Assembly: GCF_963678975.1 (NCBI RefSeq)
Contig: NC_089280.1
Location: 34,601,508 to 34,665,507 of the forward strand
From: Dysidea avara
Lineage: Eukaryota; Porifera; Demospongiae; Dictyoceratida; Dysideidae
Length of the DNA stretch: 64,000 nucleotides
Reading direction: 5' to 3'
Below the pieces are notes generated by a model that made no database searches, was not told the DNA's origin, and worked only from the letters and a program-made list of their open reading frames with translations. Position 1 is the first letter of the stretch, and the number at the start of each line of letters is the position of its first letter. Positions 44,501 through 55,736 of this stretch are shown here, piece after piece. The translations under genes were made by a program, and so were the position numbers.

Positions 44501-46820
44501 TACCAACAATGGAACTTGTATGGATCTTGTCAATGGCTACATGTGTGTATGTCCACAATGTTTCTATGGAGACTCCTGTGAGTTTGAAATAGAGTTTTCT
44601 GTTTGTGCTAACTGCACTTGTCAAAACAATGCAACATGTGAGCCAGACAACATGCCAGCTAGTGGCAGTGGAATGGACACAGGAGAGATACTGACAAGGT
44701 GTATATGTCTGCCTGGTTTCACCGATGACAACTGCTCCACTAACATCGATGATTGTGAGCCAGTTGATCCATGCTTGAATAATGGAACATGTATTGATTT
44801 AGTTAATGATTACATGTGTGAGTGTCTTAATGGATTTGATGGAAACGAGTGTCAGAATAACATTGATGAATGCTCACCTGATTTGTGTGACAATGGCACT
44901 TGCATAGATGGAATAGCAAACTACAGCTGTGAATGTTTTGTTGGATTTACTGGTCTTAATTGTGAGATTAACATTGATGATTGTGAATCAATGCCGTGTC
45001 AAAACAATGGCACATGTGTAGATGGCATAAATGAGTTTACATGTATGTGTGCTGATGGATACGGTGGACCTGAAGGGGTTTGTGATATCCCTAATCCCTG
45101 CATCCTGTCACCACCGTGCCAGAATAGTGCAGACTGCTTTCCCACTGGCACTGGTAACTACACATGTAGTTGTACACCAGGATACACTGATAGAAACTGT
45201 AGCATTAACATTAATGATTGTGACCCCAATCCTTGTGGGAATAATGGTACATGTACTGATGGCATCAACGACTATATCTGCATGTGCCTGGATGGATACA
45301 CTGGTAGCAATTGTACTGTTGAAATTAACGAATGCAGTCCTGAGCCATGTATGAACAATGGAACTTGTAATGACTTGATTAACAATTACACATGTTCGTG
45401 CTCTACTGGGTACAGTGGTAGAAACTGTCAAATTGAGGATCAGTGTATTCTTCGTAATCCTTGCCAGAACAATGCTACATGTGTGAGTGATAATAATGAC
45501 TATACCTGTTCATGTGTTCGTGGCTTCAATGGCACCAACTGTGAGATAAATATCGATGATTGTGAGTCAATGCCGTGTGAAAATAGTGGCACTTGTACAG
45601 ATGAAGTTGATGCATTTACTTGTACCTGTCCATTTACCCACACTGGAGCTTTCTGTGATGTGGAGAATCCTTGTGCTATGAGTGACACATGCATGAACAA
45701 TGGAACATGTATCAATGTTGACATCAGCTTCATGTGTGAGTGTGTAGCTGGCTTTACTGGTGTAAACTGTGAGAGTGAACTGAATGAGTGTGAGCCAAAT
45801 ATTTGTGAGAATAATGGAACGTGTGTTGATCTAATAAATGGTTTTGCTTGTATGTGTCAAGATGGTTATGATGGAGATACTTGTACTATTGATATTAACG
45901 AATGTGAGATTAATCCTTGTGTTAATGGTGTTTGTACAGACTTGATCAATAACTACAATTGTAGTTGTGATGTTGGTTATGAAGGTCGTAACTGCTCCGA
46001 CAATATCAATGATTGTTCTCCTAATCCTTGTGATAACAATGCTCCTTGTAGTGACCAGTTGGCTGATTATACTTGCAACTGTACAGCTGGATGGACCGGA
46101 AAGAATTGTACTGAGGACATTGATGAGTGTTTGAGTGTTACTTGTCAAAATAATGGAACATGTCAAACACCAGAGTTTAATAGTTTTATATGCATGTGTC
46201 AACCAGGGTTTACTGACCAATTATGTCAAACTGATATTGATGATTGTGAGAGCACAACTGAGTTGTGTATGAATGGCGGAACTTGTGAAGATGCTGTCAA
46301 TAACTATATTTGTTCATGTGCTGTTGGCTTTACAGGACGTAACTGTGTGACTAATATTAACGACTGTCAACCTAATCCTTGTGAACCAGGGACATGTATA
46401 GATGAGATCAATGACTTCACTTGTAACTGCATAGATACTGGCTTCACTGGAGATAATTGTAGTATTAATATTAATGAGTGTGAGAGCCCACAGCCACCTT
46501 GTTCTAATAGTAGTATTTGCATAGATGAGGAAGGAACATTCCGATGTGAGTGCTTCCAAGGATTTCAAGGGGACAGATGTGAAGAAATCATACCAGAGCC
46601 TGGAGATGATAATGACATAACAGCACTGGTGATTGGCTTGGCAGTTGGCCTTGTTATAGTGACAATACTACTAGGATTGATTGTAGCATATGTGGCATAT
46701 AGACAACATCGTAGTAACAAGTACAGTGGATCATACAGCCCCAGGAATGCTGAAATAGCAAATGGACGTCATGGAGATGATGAAACTGATAGTGCAGGAA
46801 AAACTGAAAGATTAATATAA
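35580..46820 (+). CDS. crb-like: Crumbs-type transmembrane polarity protein, 3166 aa
   Basis: Exons: 35580-35631, 35891-37434, 37492-38151, 38207-38693, 38744-38974, 39029-39280, 40546-46820; 9501 nt, phases all consistent. The first exon, chosen by phase and hydrophobicity, encodes a signal peptide (WKTALIVCLYGAVTVLG). Order: 12 EGF repeats, laminin-G (about 493-673), EGF, laminin-G (713-877), EGF, laminin-G (916-1110), 51 EGF repeats, a membrane span (about 3103-3125) and a 40-residue tail. The EGF/LamG alternation, the juxtamembrane GSYSP (GTYxP in known Crumbs, FERM-binding) and the C-terminal ERLI (the PDZ ligand for Pals1/Par-6) identify Crumbs, a regulator of apical polarity. Notch is excluded: there are no LNR or ankyrin repeats. 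Human CRB1 has about 19 EGFs, so this protein is greatly expanded after the third LamG. Most repeats carry NNGT and NCS glycosylation sequons. Confidence 0.93.
37435..37491 (+). other. 57-nt stop-free intron in Crumbs LamG1
   Basis: GTAAGC...TTATACAG lies between ...FYARG and VSNTQFY. The length is a multiple of three and it has no in-frame stop, so retention would insert 19 residues into the laminin-G domain. Called an intron because removal restores a normal LamG sequence. Confidence 0.8.
39281..40545. other. Intron 6 of the Crumbs gene with a partial hAT-like MITE end
   Basis: No gene. At 39,397 CAGGGGCGGATCCAGAC resembles the ends of the elements at 20,243 and 31,866, followed by a poly-A run (39,469-39,486). 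No matching right end is found. The rest is AT-rich with nothing recognised. Confidence 0.6.
40770..43180 (+). repeat. Array of about 21 near-identical 114-bp EGF repeats
   Basis: Repeats 2-22 after LamG3 are each 38 codons, built on DDCxPxxCxNNGTCxDGVNxF with FTGDNCS(V/I)(N/D)I. Alternating types recur: NPC...DGVNEF followed by DSC/PC...DG(I/L)NTF. This suggests expansion by unequal crossover of multi-repeat blocks within the one large exon. Confidence 0.85.
43555..44240 (+). repeat. Six-EGF block duplicated at 45,781-46,463
   Basis: EGF repeats 26-31 after LamG3 (from NECEPNPC to GFTGDNCS) recur as repeats 45-50. The offset is 2,226 nt over most of the block and 2,223 nt at its end. Long DNA stretches are identical, so this is a recent internal duplication. 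Confidence 0.9.
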
Positions 46821-48000
46821 TGGACAAGTACTAATTCCAACATTGATACATCATCACCTCATTTTGTACAGATAATTATAAGTAATAATTGCACTGATTA
46901 TATGTTGTTATGTATCTGTTCTGTACAATTTCAGAAACATTAAGTTATATAATACCATCTTTGTGACTTATCAATGTAGACCATGCAGTGTAAACTTTGT
47001 GGTATAAGTGTTGAATTCTGACCCAATTAATATACTGGCTCTCCTAGAATTTTATATGATGAATTAAGTGTACTCTTGTACACAATTTGATAAATGATTC
47101 CATATAGCAAGCACTGCTGATTTCCAACATCAAGTGTAGGAGTTGACATTAAGAAATTGTGTTTAGTGGAAAAGAAACACTACAACAGCATGTTGGTTAA
47201 CATGTTAGGTAGGTAAGACCAGAATTTGTGTGGTCTCATGAAGTAACCACCTGTAATCACTGTGATTTGGTCAAAACAACACAACCACTGAGACACACAC
47301 CACACAGGTAAACTACATTGTGATAACTTAACACAAAATAAATTATGAATGTGTGATTGTACCAACTACTCAGGTGACCAGGCTTTTTTGGAAGGTAAAA
47401 AACCATGGCACCAGAACAATAAACATGCAAACTATAACATGCAACTTCAGCAGTGACCTTAACCACTAGTGCATTGAGTGCTTTAGTGGTCAAACACAAA
47501 TTTACGAGGTTCTTATAATAGTACAACAGCATGAACAAGTGCGTATGCATTAAAAAACTTTGTGGCCTAGATTCAAACTATGCCATACAAATCAACTAGT
47601 TTCTGTACCTAATAGTTGAACAACTGATGAAATGATGTCAACCACTGTTAAGCTTGTTATAGTGAATTACACAACTATTGTAGCACAATTAGTTAAACCT
47701 TTCACTAAACTCAAAACATTTCTTCATGGACAATTAACCAAAACCATACATGCCAATGATACCTATGGCTTCGGCTTGACATTCAAAAGCAGGAATAGTA
47801 GCTATCGTGGAAAGATAACTCATAACTAAATCATACGCACACAAACAATTTCCATCACCAAACTCAATCAGTTCATGGGTTACATGTACAATAGATATTA
47901 ATGTTGTAGCATAAAAACAATACATACAAAAATCATGCTGTTGGGATATGATGGACATTTTGACAGCTGAAATTAATGGACAGAGTCAATCATAGTATTA
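46821..48000. other. Intergenic region after Crumbs
   Basis: 3' untranslated and intergenic DNA between the convergent Crumbs and Bcl-2 copy 1 genes. No coding region or clear mobile element is supported. AATAAA occurs at about 47,337. Confidence 0.55.
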
Positions 48001-48724
48001 TCATACTGGAGTTCCTTCAGGTGGGATAAAAATAGATGCATCAGTTCCAGGACGGACAGCCTCTCCGACATGTTGCTACAAAACAGTGGCAATAAGTGAC
48101 AGTGTGTGTTATGTGATCAGCTTACCCATCCACCCTGTTCTTGAATCCATGTCCCAAAATCATGGTCATTTAAAAACCTTGCTACATATGTAGCAAATTC
48201 GTTCTGACGGCTGACATCACCACCAGCATGTTGCAGTTCTGTACTGATCCTCAAGTACCCAGCATATATCAACAGTATTTGCTCCCAGCGGTCAGATACC
48301 CCATTAACCGTAAGGTGTAGGGCACCCATACAAGCATCACGAAAACTACCATATGTCACATCCCAAATAGACCTCTGTACTTGTGCATTAAATTCTTTTT
48401 CTAGCACACCTCTGTATCTATCTGCAGTGAACCTTAGCTTTTGTCCCAACAGTTCTGCCGCCTGCAGATGGGAATCATCCGCTTCTATGTCTGCGCCAAC
48501 ACGTTCCATTGCTGATTGACCAGGTCCTTTTGTAGAAACTAAATAGATCAAACATAATGACCTGTTAGTTATGTCAAGTTTAGCTTACGGCATTCGTTGA
48601 CGATCAAAACTTGCTGTTCGCGGACCTGCAGTTGCGCTAGTACCAAGGCCAGCGTCTTCGTTTCAGCGAGGAACGCCTCCTCACTATCCGCACTCGTCAA
48701 CCGCTCTACCTCCATACTCGCCAT
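48001..48724 (-). CDS. Bcl-2 family protein, copy 1
   Basis: Apoptosis regulator of the Bcl-2 fold, 207 aa. Exons 48724-48589, 48538-48126, 48075-48001 (624 nt, GT-AG). BH3-like segment: LGQKLRFTADRY. BH1-like region: NGVSDRWEQILLIYAGYL, without the usual NWGR. BH2: WIQEQGGW, the clearest mark, with the intron placed right after GGW. The last exon encodes 24 residues ending PPEGTPV and has no hydrophobic anchor, unlike most Bcl-2 proteins. I cannot tell pro- from anti-apoptotic from sequence alone; the BH2 resembles Bak/Bax-type proteins. The start MASMEVERL gives the only open first exon. It is head-to-head with DUSP12, 132 bp between start codons. Confidence 0.88.
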
Positions 48725-48856
48725 GTTTGTCTGAGTCAGCTAATTTATTTTGATGCTCTTTACATAGACACTAAGCATATAGTGCGCTTCAATTAGAATA
48801 ATGCACGGCTTTAATTAGAAACAAATTGCACCATAGATTATCAATAATTGCAAGAA
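48725..48856. promoter_or_regulatory. Possible bidirectional promoter, Bcl-2 copy 1 / DUSP12
   Basis: Only 132 bp separate the divergent start codons at 48724 (minus) and 48857 (plus). It contains both 5' untranslated regions. A shared promoter is inferred from spacing. Confidence 0.45.
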
Positions 48857-51043
48857 ATGGTGGTGTTTAAGATTAGAGACGGGCTGTATCTAGGCAGCGA
48901 AAGTGACGCTTTGATGGTAGACAGACGAAGAAAATGCTCACAAGTAATATCTCCAATTACTCACATATTATCAATCACCAACCAACCACCAGAATGGGAG
49001 AAGGCTTGTTTAACTGGTGAAATCTGCACGCTACACATTGAAGCTAAAGACATGCCATCCTCCGACCTGCTACAACACTTTGAAGCGTGTATTGATTATA
49101 TTGAAGGCGCTAGGAAAGCAGGAAGTGTGCTTGTCCATTGGTAAGTGCATTTTACTGTGGAATAGCATCTGACATTGTCCAATATACCTCTAGTATGTAT
49201 GGAGTGTCTCGCAGTACAACTATTGTAGCTGCTTATCTAATGAAGTCTGAAAAATTGTCACGGGATGCTGCTCTGCAGAGTATAGTTGCCATCAAACCAA
49301 GTGTCAAGTTAGTTTGCTATTTGACTGCTCTATTAGAGACATTGTATGGTTGTGTTGCTAGGCCCAACTATGGTTTCATGGAGCAGCTAGAGATATGGGA
49401 GGACATGAGGTGGTGTATTGATCCACAGCATAAGTCGTTCATGAGTTATAGACTTGGGAAGGTGGCTAAAGTAATGAAAGGCAAGTTAATTAGCCAAGTG
49501 AAGTGATATGGTAGCCCTCTCTTCTTAGACTATTATAATTAAGTGTCATGATTTTAGAGGTCTGAATGTGTGTACTAATACAAATGGCCATGGAACCTAC
49601 CATGAACCGGACAATTCTTTTTTCATAAAATAAACATTTTCTTTATATAGAGGGAGGCCGTGTTGACTTATTTCCATCACCTGACCCCGCTACTGGATCA
49701 CATGATCACAATATAACATACAAGTGCAGGAAATGCCGGTAAGATGTAACTAAAGTGACCTGACTGTATTATCATCACCACAGAAAACTATTATTTACTG
49801 ATAAAGATGTCCTACCACACGAGCTGGGAGCTGGCTCTACTTTTAAGCAGCAACAACAACAATCAGTGGGCACACAACAAAGAGAAGATCCAATTCAAGA
49901 GACTTTACTAGACACTGAACCTAAGAGTAAACTGGTATCTCATTGTCATGACTCTCCAGTTACCCACAAAATTGAAGAGTTGAAAATTGTGGATGAAACT
50001 AACACAGCTAATAGTGTAGCAGAATCATCTCATGGTGTACCTCACTCTGGTGATAGTCCTGATGAGTGTACTAGTGTTACCGGGGCAACTTGTGATGACC
50101 CTCTTGTTCCAATTACAGCCCATCACTCACCCACCAAGACTACACATTGCACATCATTGTTCATTGATACAGTGGAGTGGTTGTCAACCATCATCGTGGG
50201 GACCTTGGATGGAAAGGTAGGAGTGTTTTCATATCTCATAACATTATTACTTGGTGTGCTTGTCCTTTCAGATATCATGTCCCAAGTGTGCTGCCAGATT
50301 GGGCTCCTTCAGTTGGTCAGGTAAAAGAAACACTGCCAGGCTCAGTACATAACTGCACCCTTTATACAATAAGCATTCTTTTACACATCCCCATCCTTAA
50401 CCAGCATAATATATTTCACAGGCTGGACTGAGCTAGTAATATTGATCCAGACAAATATCTAGTCTTGTATTGCTGGAGGCGCTACAACTGTGTGCTTTCC
50501 ATAACTTGACTCATACAGAACAGTATCTTGCCATGTTGTTTGTTTTGTTTACTTCAAGAGACCATCCTCCTCCCAGCAATTGTTTGCCCAACAATATGTT
50601 TATTACTGTTTGGTCATTTAATAAAATTTCACAACACATTTTTGAAGAGCAATATCATCAATGAATGTTTGTCAGCATTTACAGACACTACATATAAGGG
50701 TGTAGCCTTTGGTTGGTTAGTAGTAGCAAGAGGAGAACTTTTGTTGGCCTTATATCAATATCTCATGTTGAGAGTTAGGGTACCTGGAAGAATGGCCTGT
50801 CCTTTGCTTGCGCTGCTTACTAATAATGACTATAGTCATTACTATATTACTACTAGAGTCATTGTAAGATGTTTGATTTATTGTGTTTGTGATTTACCCT
50901 TAGTAACGTGTTTTGTCACAGGTGCAAGGTGTTCATGTGGACAATGGGTGACCCCATCCTTCCAGATACACAAGAACAAGATAGACCAGTGTCTTCCTCA
51001 TGAAGCAGTGACCTTCCCTCATAGAACTGACCCTAGAACATGA
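48857..51043 (+). CDS. DUSP12: Dual-specificity phosphatase of DUSP12/YVH1 type
   Basis: 402 aa. Exons 48857-49140, 49194-49307, 49362-49480, 49651-49738, 49784-50216, 50272-50320, 50922-51043 (1209 nt). The N-terminal phosphatase domain starts IRDGLYLGSESDA. The active-site loop spans an intron and reads HCMYGVSRS (HC-x5-R intact). Then come NYGFMEQLEIWEDM and YRLGKVAK, as in DUSP12. The C-terminal zinc-binding domain has CRKCRKLLF, CTSLFIDTVEW, CPKCAARLGSF and CSCGQWVTPSFQIHKNKID. Known DUSP12/Yvh1 proteins act in 60S ribosome maturation and stress responses. Exon 5 is longer than in vertebrates, with a Ser/Thr/Pro-rich insert and a short Gln run. Intron 3 has an AAAG|GCAAGT donor (GC-AG type); intron 2 is 54 nt and stop-free. 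AATAAA is at 51,256. Confidence 0.93.
49308..49361 (+). other. 54-nt DUSP12 intron containing a MITE-associated motif
   Basis: GTTAGT...GCTAG. It includes TTTGACTGCTCTATTAGAGA, the reverse complement (one end base apart) of the TCTAATAGAGCAGTCA motif found in several MITEs here. Length divisible by three and no in-frame stop. Confidence 0.75.
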
Positions 51044-51357
51044 TCCCTTGTACAGCTTTTCTGTATAATACTTCCTTTGTTGGATGATCATTGTGGACCC
51101 AGCGGGACCTCGCATTAAACTGTCAGCATGATTTTAGCAAAGGAGAACCGCACATATTAAGTACGACTTGTAAGTGTTGTATTTAACGAGATATTTTTTA
51201 CAGTGTTCATGCACAATTGTGTGTACATATTGTTTACTGTTAAAGTATTATGTATAATAAATACAATTTCAAATTTATTCTCTGGCATTAAAAAAAATTG
51301 AGCATTTTTGAGCAGAAGTTTGTAAGACATACTTGTCTGTCAACCTGGTACAGTTCA

Positions 51358-52130
51358 TCATACAGGAGTGTCCTCTGGTAGATCAATCAAAGCAGCAGTC
51401 ACATCTACATTAGAGCCTATCAATTTGTCCTATAATACAAATTCACAATGTACTGAAGGTCATTTTTACTGTTACCACCACTTACCCAGCCTCCTTGCTC
51501 ACGAATCCAAGGTTGGAAACCATGTTGAACAAGGTATCGACCTACATGATTAATAAACTCATTTTGCCGGTGTGTGTCACCACCACCAGCGTTCTTTAAC
51601 TCTTCATAGATGTAAGATCCGTTTGCAAACACCAGTAAGATCTGTTCACTGCGGTTTGCTAAGGCATGAGCAGCGGCACGCAACACACCAGTGCATCCGC
51701 GCTTGAAGACGTCGTAGGTGATGTCCCAGGTTGTATGGTCACGGAAAAATCTGTCGTATTGGTCTTTAAGCACTTGATCGTATTTTTCTGCTATTTGGCT
51801 AAGTTTCTCTGCGAACAAAGCAGCTTCTTCACTGACTGACTCACTAGCTGAGGAACTGGAAGGTACTACTACTGAAGACTGAACTCGAGACTGAGAGAGA
51901 CCCTTTGTAGTGGTAGCCGCCAGACCTGTGATACAAAGTGATGCGTATAATGGCCCTACAAAACTTAATTGTATTAATTACCAACCTTGGGATCGAAGTT
52001 TGTCGCTCTGTTTCAGATTGTAGTGAATTCCGATAACACATTTGGCAAACGTTGCAGTTTCAGCGAGGAACACCTCCTCCTGGCCCAAACTGTCCAATGA
52101 GTCTTCCGTCATTACCACTCCAGCTGCCAT
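51358..52130 (-). CDS. Bcl-2 family protein, copy 2
   Basis: 218 aa. Exons 52130-51986, 51925-51486, 51429-51358 (657 nt). Same three-exon plan as copy 1, with the intron after the BH2 motif WIREQGGW. BH3-like segment FAEKLSQIAEKYDQ; BH1-like region NRSEQILLVFANGSYIYEEL. A Ser/Thr/Gln-rich linker (SRVQSSVVVPSSSASES) precedes the fold. The tail is hydrophilic and ends LPEDTPV; no membrane anchor. Convergent with DUSP12: AATAAA signals face each other (51,256-51,261 plus; 51,279-51,274 minus), so the 3' ends may overlap. Sister to copy 3 by segmental duplication. Confidence 0.88.
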
Positions 52131-52615
52131 CACGACACCTCATCAAACTAAGTTGACTATAACTCCCTAGGGAAGTGCCCGATGCTTTTGTAGTTAATGA
52201 GAAGCCACATCAATGTGCTTATTATGACGTCACAACTAGTATACTGTAATAATTATGGCCTACCTACCACAGATACACTGGAACTGTACACATGCTAATG
52301 TGGGTGTTTGGTTTATTTCAACAGACATGAAATTCTGATAAATGTTTGCAACAGGCTTACTGTGGCACAGTTGAATCACTCCTATAGTTTTATCATGTGA
52401 CGTTTGATAGGACCAGTTACTTTTGTATTTATTTGTACTCATTCTGGAAACCATTGACCATACAGATAAAATATGGTGTACTCTCACTAGTGGCTTGCCT
52501 GACCTAAAATATCAGGACATTGTTCCCAAGGTGTCCATATTATCAATACAGATTCCCACTATGGAGTATACACTTATCAAGACCAGATTCTGGACTGTCA
52601 TTTCATAGGTGGTTG
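52131..52615. other. Intergenic region, Bcl-2 copy 2 to WDR24 fragment
   Basis: No gene. At about 52,510-52,545 it holds one end of the TATGGACAC-family repeat (CAGGACATTGTTCCCAAGGT), also present in unit 2 near 58,620. Confidence 0.5.
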
Positions 52616-54576
52616 CTAAGTGATGCAGACATGTCCACAGCCGGACAGACACATTTTGCTTTGACGATACCACTCCGTCATGTGATAAAGATGGCCACCA
52701 TGACCACAAGTCTGACAACTAGTGTACAGTCCCTGCACTGTACTGTGGCTAAGGTGGAAGAACACACAATGAAGATTATCTGTAAAACTAATAACGATGC
52801 AATGAACATTCATGGACACATATAAGAGTAACCATATCATAAAGTCAAAAGTTTTAGTTAGGGATGGAATGAAGGTCAAATTTTAACCTTTGCAAGAAAG
52901 CTATTGAAATTTCAAAGCCTTGTTGATTATATTATGCTAATAATTAATGATGGTGTACACCCATATGGTCTCACACTTTGTTGCAGGCTCTAGTGCAACT
53001 GTTTAGGCTACAAATATACCAAAAATTTAGTCAATGATAGTTGCATCCTTCCAGTAAGCACATGGTTTTTTTGACTGATTACACATGCCAGTATCCATGG
53101 TTACAGGGGTAAAACTTTCTCCGAAGCTTTGTCCCAGCCCTAGTGTAGTATGAGCCTAGCAATGCTGCAGTTACAGCATGGTATGGCTTGGAGTCAGAGT
53201 AAAAGTGATGGTAAGCTTAAGGGCTCAGTCAGCTTGTGTGCAAGTGCTGATAGTCTAAGGGGCCGGGCCTGGCTGCTATCTGGAGGTTTCACTGTATGCA
53301 AGGTGATATGTGACAGTGCTCAACGTTTGAGATAAAACATCACAGACAAAACACTCTGTAAAAATTAAGAGATAAAGTGTATGGATTGTATACCTTTGTA
53401 GTGGCTGCAAAGAGAAACAAAGCCATGCCTGACTAGTGCGATAAATATTTTTGAGGGTGCTTACACAGATATAGATGATACGAAAACTATTAGGGATGAT
53501 TGATAGGTAAGATAAGTGTCTATATCAAGTACTGTATGACAAAAATTTTTATGAATCTACACTCCATCAGTTTTGATAAATTAAATGTTGAAGAAAATCA
53601 ACAAATCACATGATCCTAACATGTCCTTTTAAAGGTGATTATGGATTTTAAAAGTTGACAAATTTAACTGGTTCATCGAATTCATCAACTTTTTCTTTTG
53701 TCTAAGTTTCCTATTGTACAGTACTGTATTTCTAACAAAACAAATGATAACTGCTGTATGTAGTTTGGACTTTAAGATTTTAGCTGAAAGTAGTAAGGGT
53801 CTTGGCTCACTTGTCGAGCCTACACCGATGCCCTTGGTCAATGGTGTTTGTGTACATTGATTAGCAGTGATAGTTGAGAGTGTGTCTACAACTCCTCCAT
53901 TCTGTCATCAGCTGAAATAACACAGTTAGGGCTGTAAAAGAACACACACTCGGCCCTATCAGAAACAAAAGCTCCAGATACACTATAAGAGTAGGCCTTG
54001 TTAGTACGGAGTCTATGGACCCTGAGCAGTAACAAAAAGGTCTCACTACAGACAAACTACAGATAACACATTCCTCAGGTTGAGATGTATGTTTTATGAA
54101 AATGAAAAGATTTGTGCTTTCACCTCATTATTGTCAATATGAGGGGCTATACAGGGGACACTCCCTGTTTTTTAAAAATTGTTAAACCTGTCTGTTGATA
54201 AGGAGTTGAGAAACACCAAACATCCTTTGAGAAATTTCAATACCATTAATGTCAGTTAGTGTGTTGATTAACACCTTATGTGTTATAGGTCAGCAAGATT
54301 GTTTTTTGCTGACACATATTTCTCAGAAATGTGGATAACAAGTTGTGTGACTTTAAATACCTAACCTTGCTGACAATACCAGGCTACACCATGTTTACTA
54401 GCACACACACAGACACACACGTGCGCGCGTGCACACAAACACACACACCAGTGACACCCTTACACATACCATACTGAACAGTGGTTGGTTAGTTTTTCAC
54501 ATCGTTCACAATTCCAGCCAGAGGTGGGTAAGGCTTTGTGACAATGTCCACAATTGTTGATCATCACAGTGGAGTT
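52616..54576 (-). pseudogene. WDR24 3' fragment (last two exons), from segmental duplication
   Basis: Exons 54576-54470 and 52748-52616 match the last two exons of the WDR24 gene at 58.8-60.9 kb, with intact splice sites and frame. They encode CGHCHKALPTSGWNCERC and a final RING-like part ending CLSGCGHVCIT (CPSGCGHVC in the other copy; the P-to-L change is next to a zinc ligand). No upstream exons are present, because the duplication stops at about 54,635. It is therefore a 5'-truncated copy with no visible start. Confidence 0.8.
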
Positions 54577-54635
54577 CTAGTGTGTCACACAGAGGAGAGA
54601 GCGGGTAATGGTGACACACACACACACAGTGACAC

Positions 54636-55736
54636 AAAATTAGAGTTGGGGGTAACGCATTACAAATTGCATTGCATATATTCAGGGCCGCCCACAGGGG
54701 GGGGCAATTGGGGCATTTTGCCCCGGGCCCCAGCCTGAAAGGGGCCCCAGGAGGCCCCATGAAGGGCCCCCTGAATACCTGTTTAAAAGATCGATATACT
54801 CTAATAGAGCAGTCAGATCTAAATACTCTAATAGAGCAGTCACAGTATTCTTCAGAGGAGCAGTGTAGCAAGCTTATAGATAAGGAGATATGGTTGGTGA
54901 TGGGTAGTTATTGTCATTGCCAGCAGGTTGTGACCTTTTTTTTTTTTTTTTTTTTTTTTTTGGTCTTCACCTTACAACTTGGGTCAAGGGCCCCACTTTA
55001 ACTCTTTGCCCTGGGCCCCTTAATTTCTCTGGGCGGCCCTGCATATATTACTTTTGCAGTAATGAGTAATATAACATGTTACATGATGAAGTAGCAAGTA
55101 TATTATAACGGATATTACATCCGGAAATTGTAATGAATGCAACGTATTGCTTCTTTTTAAGGAGCATTGTAGTCAGCCTCGTGATTGATAGCATTTTGGG
55201 TCCAGACAGCACTGGAGACAGAGTTGCAGGCATCAACAAAGAGTGATAGTGCATGGGGAGTGCCTTTGAGGTCAAGACAATACAACAAAGTTTTTTTTTG
55301 TGGCTGACTTACACTAGAGAAACCCATGTCTTGTTTGTGTCACTTGAAATTGTAGGCTGGTAGCTTGTATTTAGAAGGTTGGACTTACTAATAATTTTAT
55401 AACTAGTAACAAACAAATGTAATATGTAACATATTACTAGTTACAGACCTCAAAGTAGCAAGTAATTTGGTAGCAAGTAATTTGTAACTCAAGCTACTAT
55501 GCAAAAGCGGTTACTATCTGAGGGTGGCTACTATGGGCTTATGTGGCAGCAACCTGCGGTGTTTAAACGAATTCACGTGTGACTGACCTTGTTTAATCAT
55601 CCTTCAACGAGCACACGAAAAAATTTGGAATTTTCAACTAGAGTAGAGACCATAGCACATCAATAAAAAGTACTGAAACAAGTTTTAGTGCACTATATTA
55701 AATCACAGTAAAACAATAAGAAGTGTAATATCCCTA
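54636..55736. other. Insert between the two duplication units
   Basis: No gene. It contains the hAT-like MITE (54,683-55,041) lodged inside an older repeat whose ends read TTGGGGGTAACGCATTAC and GTAATATGTAACATATTACT. The rest shows only AT-rich sequence. Confidence 0.6.
54683..55041. mobile_element. 359-bp hAT-like MITE with 8-bp target duplication
   Basis: Inverted ends CAGGGCCGCCCA and TGGGCGGCCCTG, flanked on both sides by CATATATT (54,675-54,682 and 55,042-55,049). CAGGG ends and 8-bp duplications are hallmarks of hAT elements. It contains two CTCTAATAGAGCAGTCA motifs and a run of about 25 T. No coding sequence. Confidence 0.92.

Larger units (their letters stand above)
50035..54635. repeat. 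Segmental duplication, unit 1
   Basis: Homologous in the same order to 55,737-60,980: DUSP12 3' half, a Bcl-2 gene, then WDR24 last two exons with the intron between. Left break inside DUSP12 exon 5; right break just left of the next WDR24 exon, in a GTGACACACAC repeat. Unit 1 holds the working DUSP12 end; unit 2 holds the working WDR24. Confidence 0.88.

Noticed and set aside
35580-46820. Notch, fibropellin or Delta-like identity for the EGF gene
   Set aside because: There are no LNR, DSL or ankyrin parts. Three LamG domains between EGFs and the GSYSP / ERLI tail fit Crumbs.
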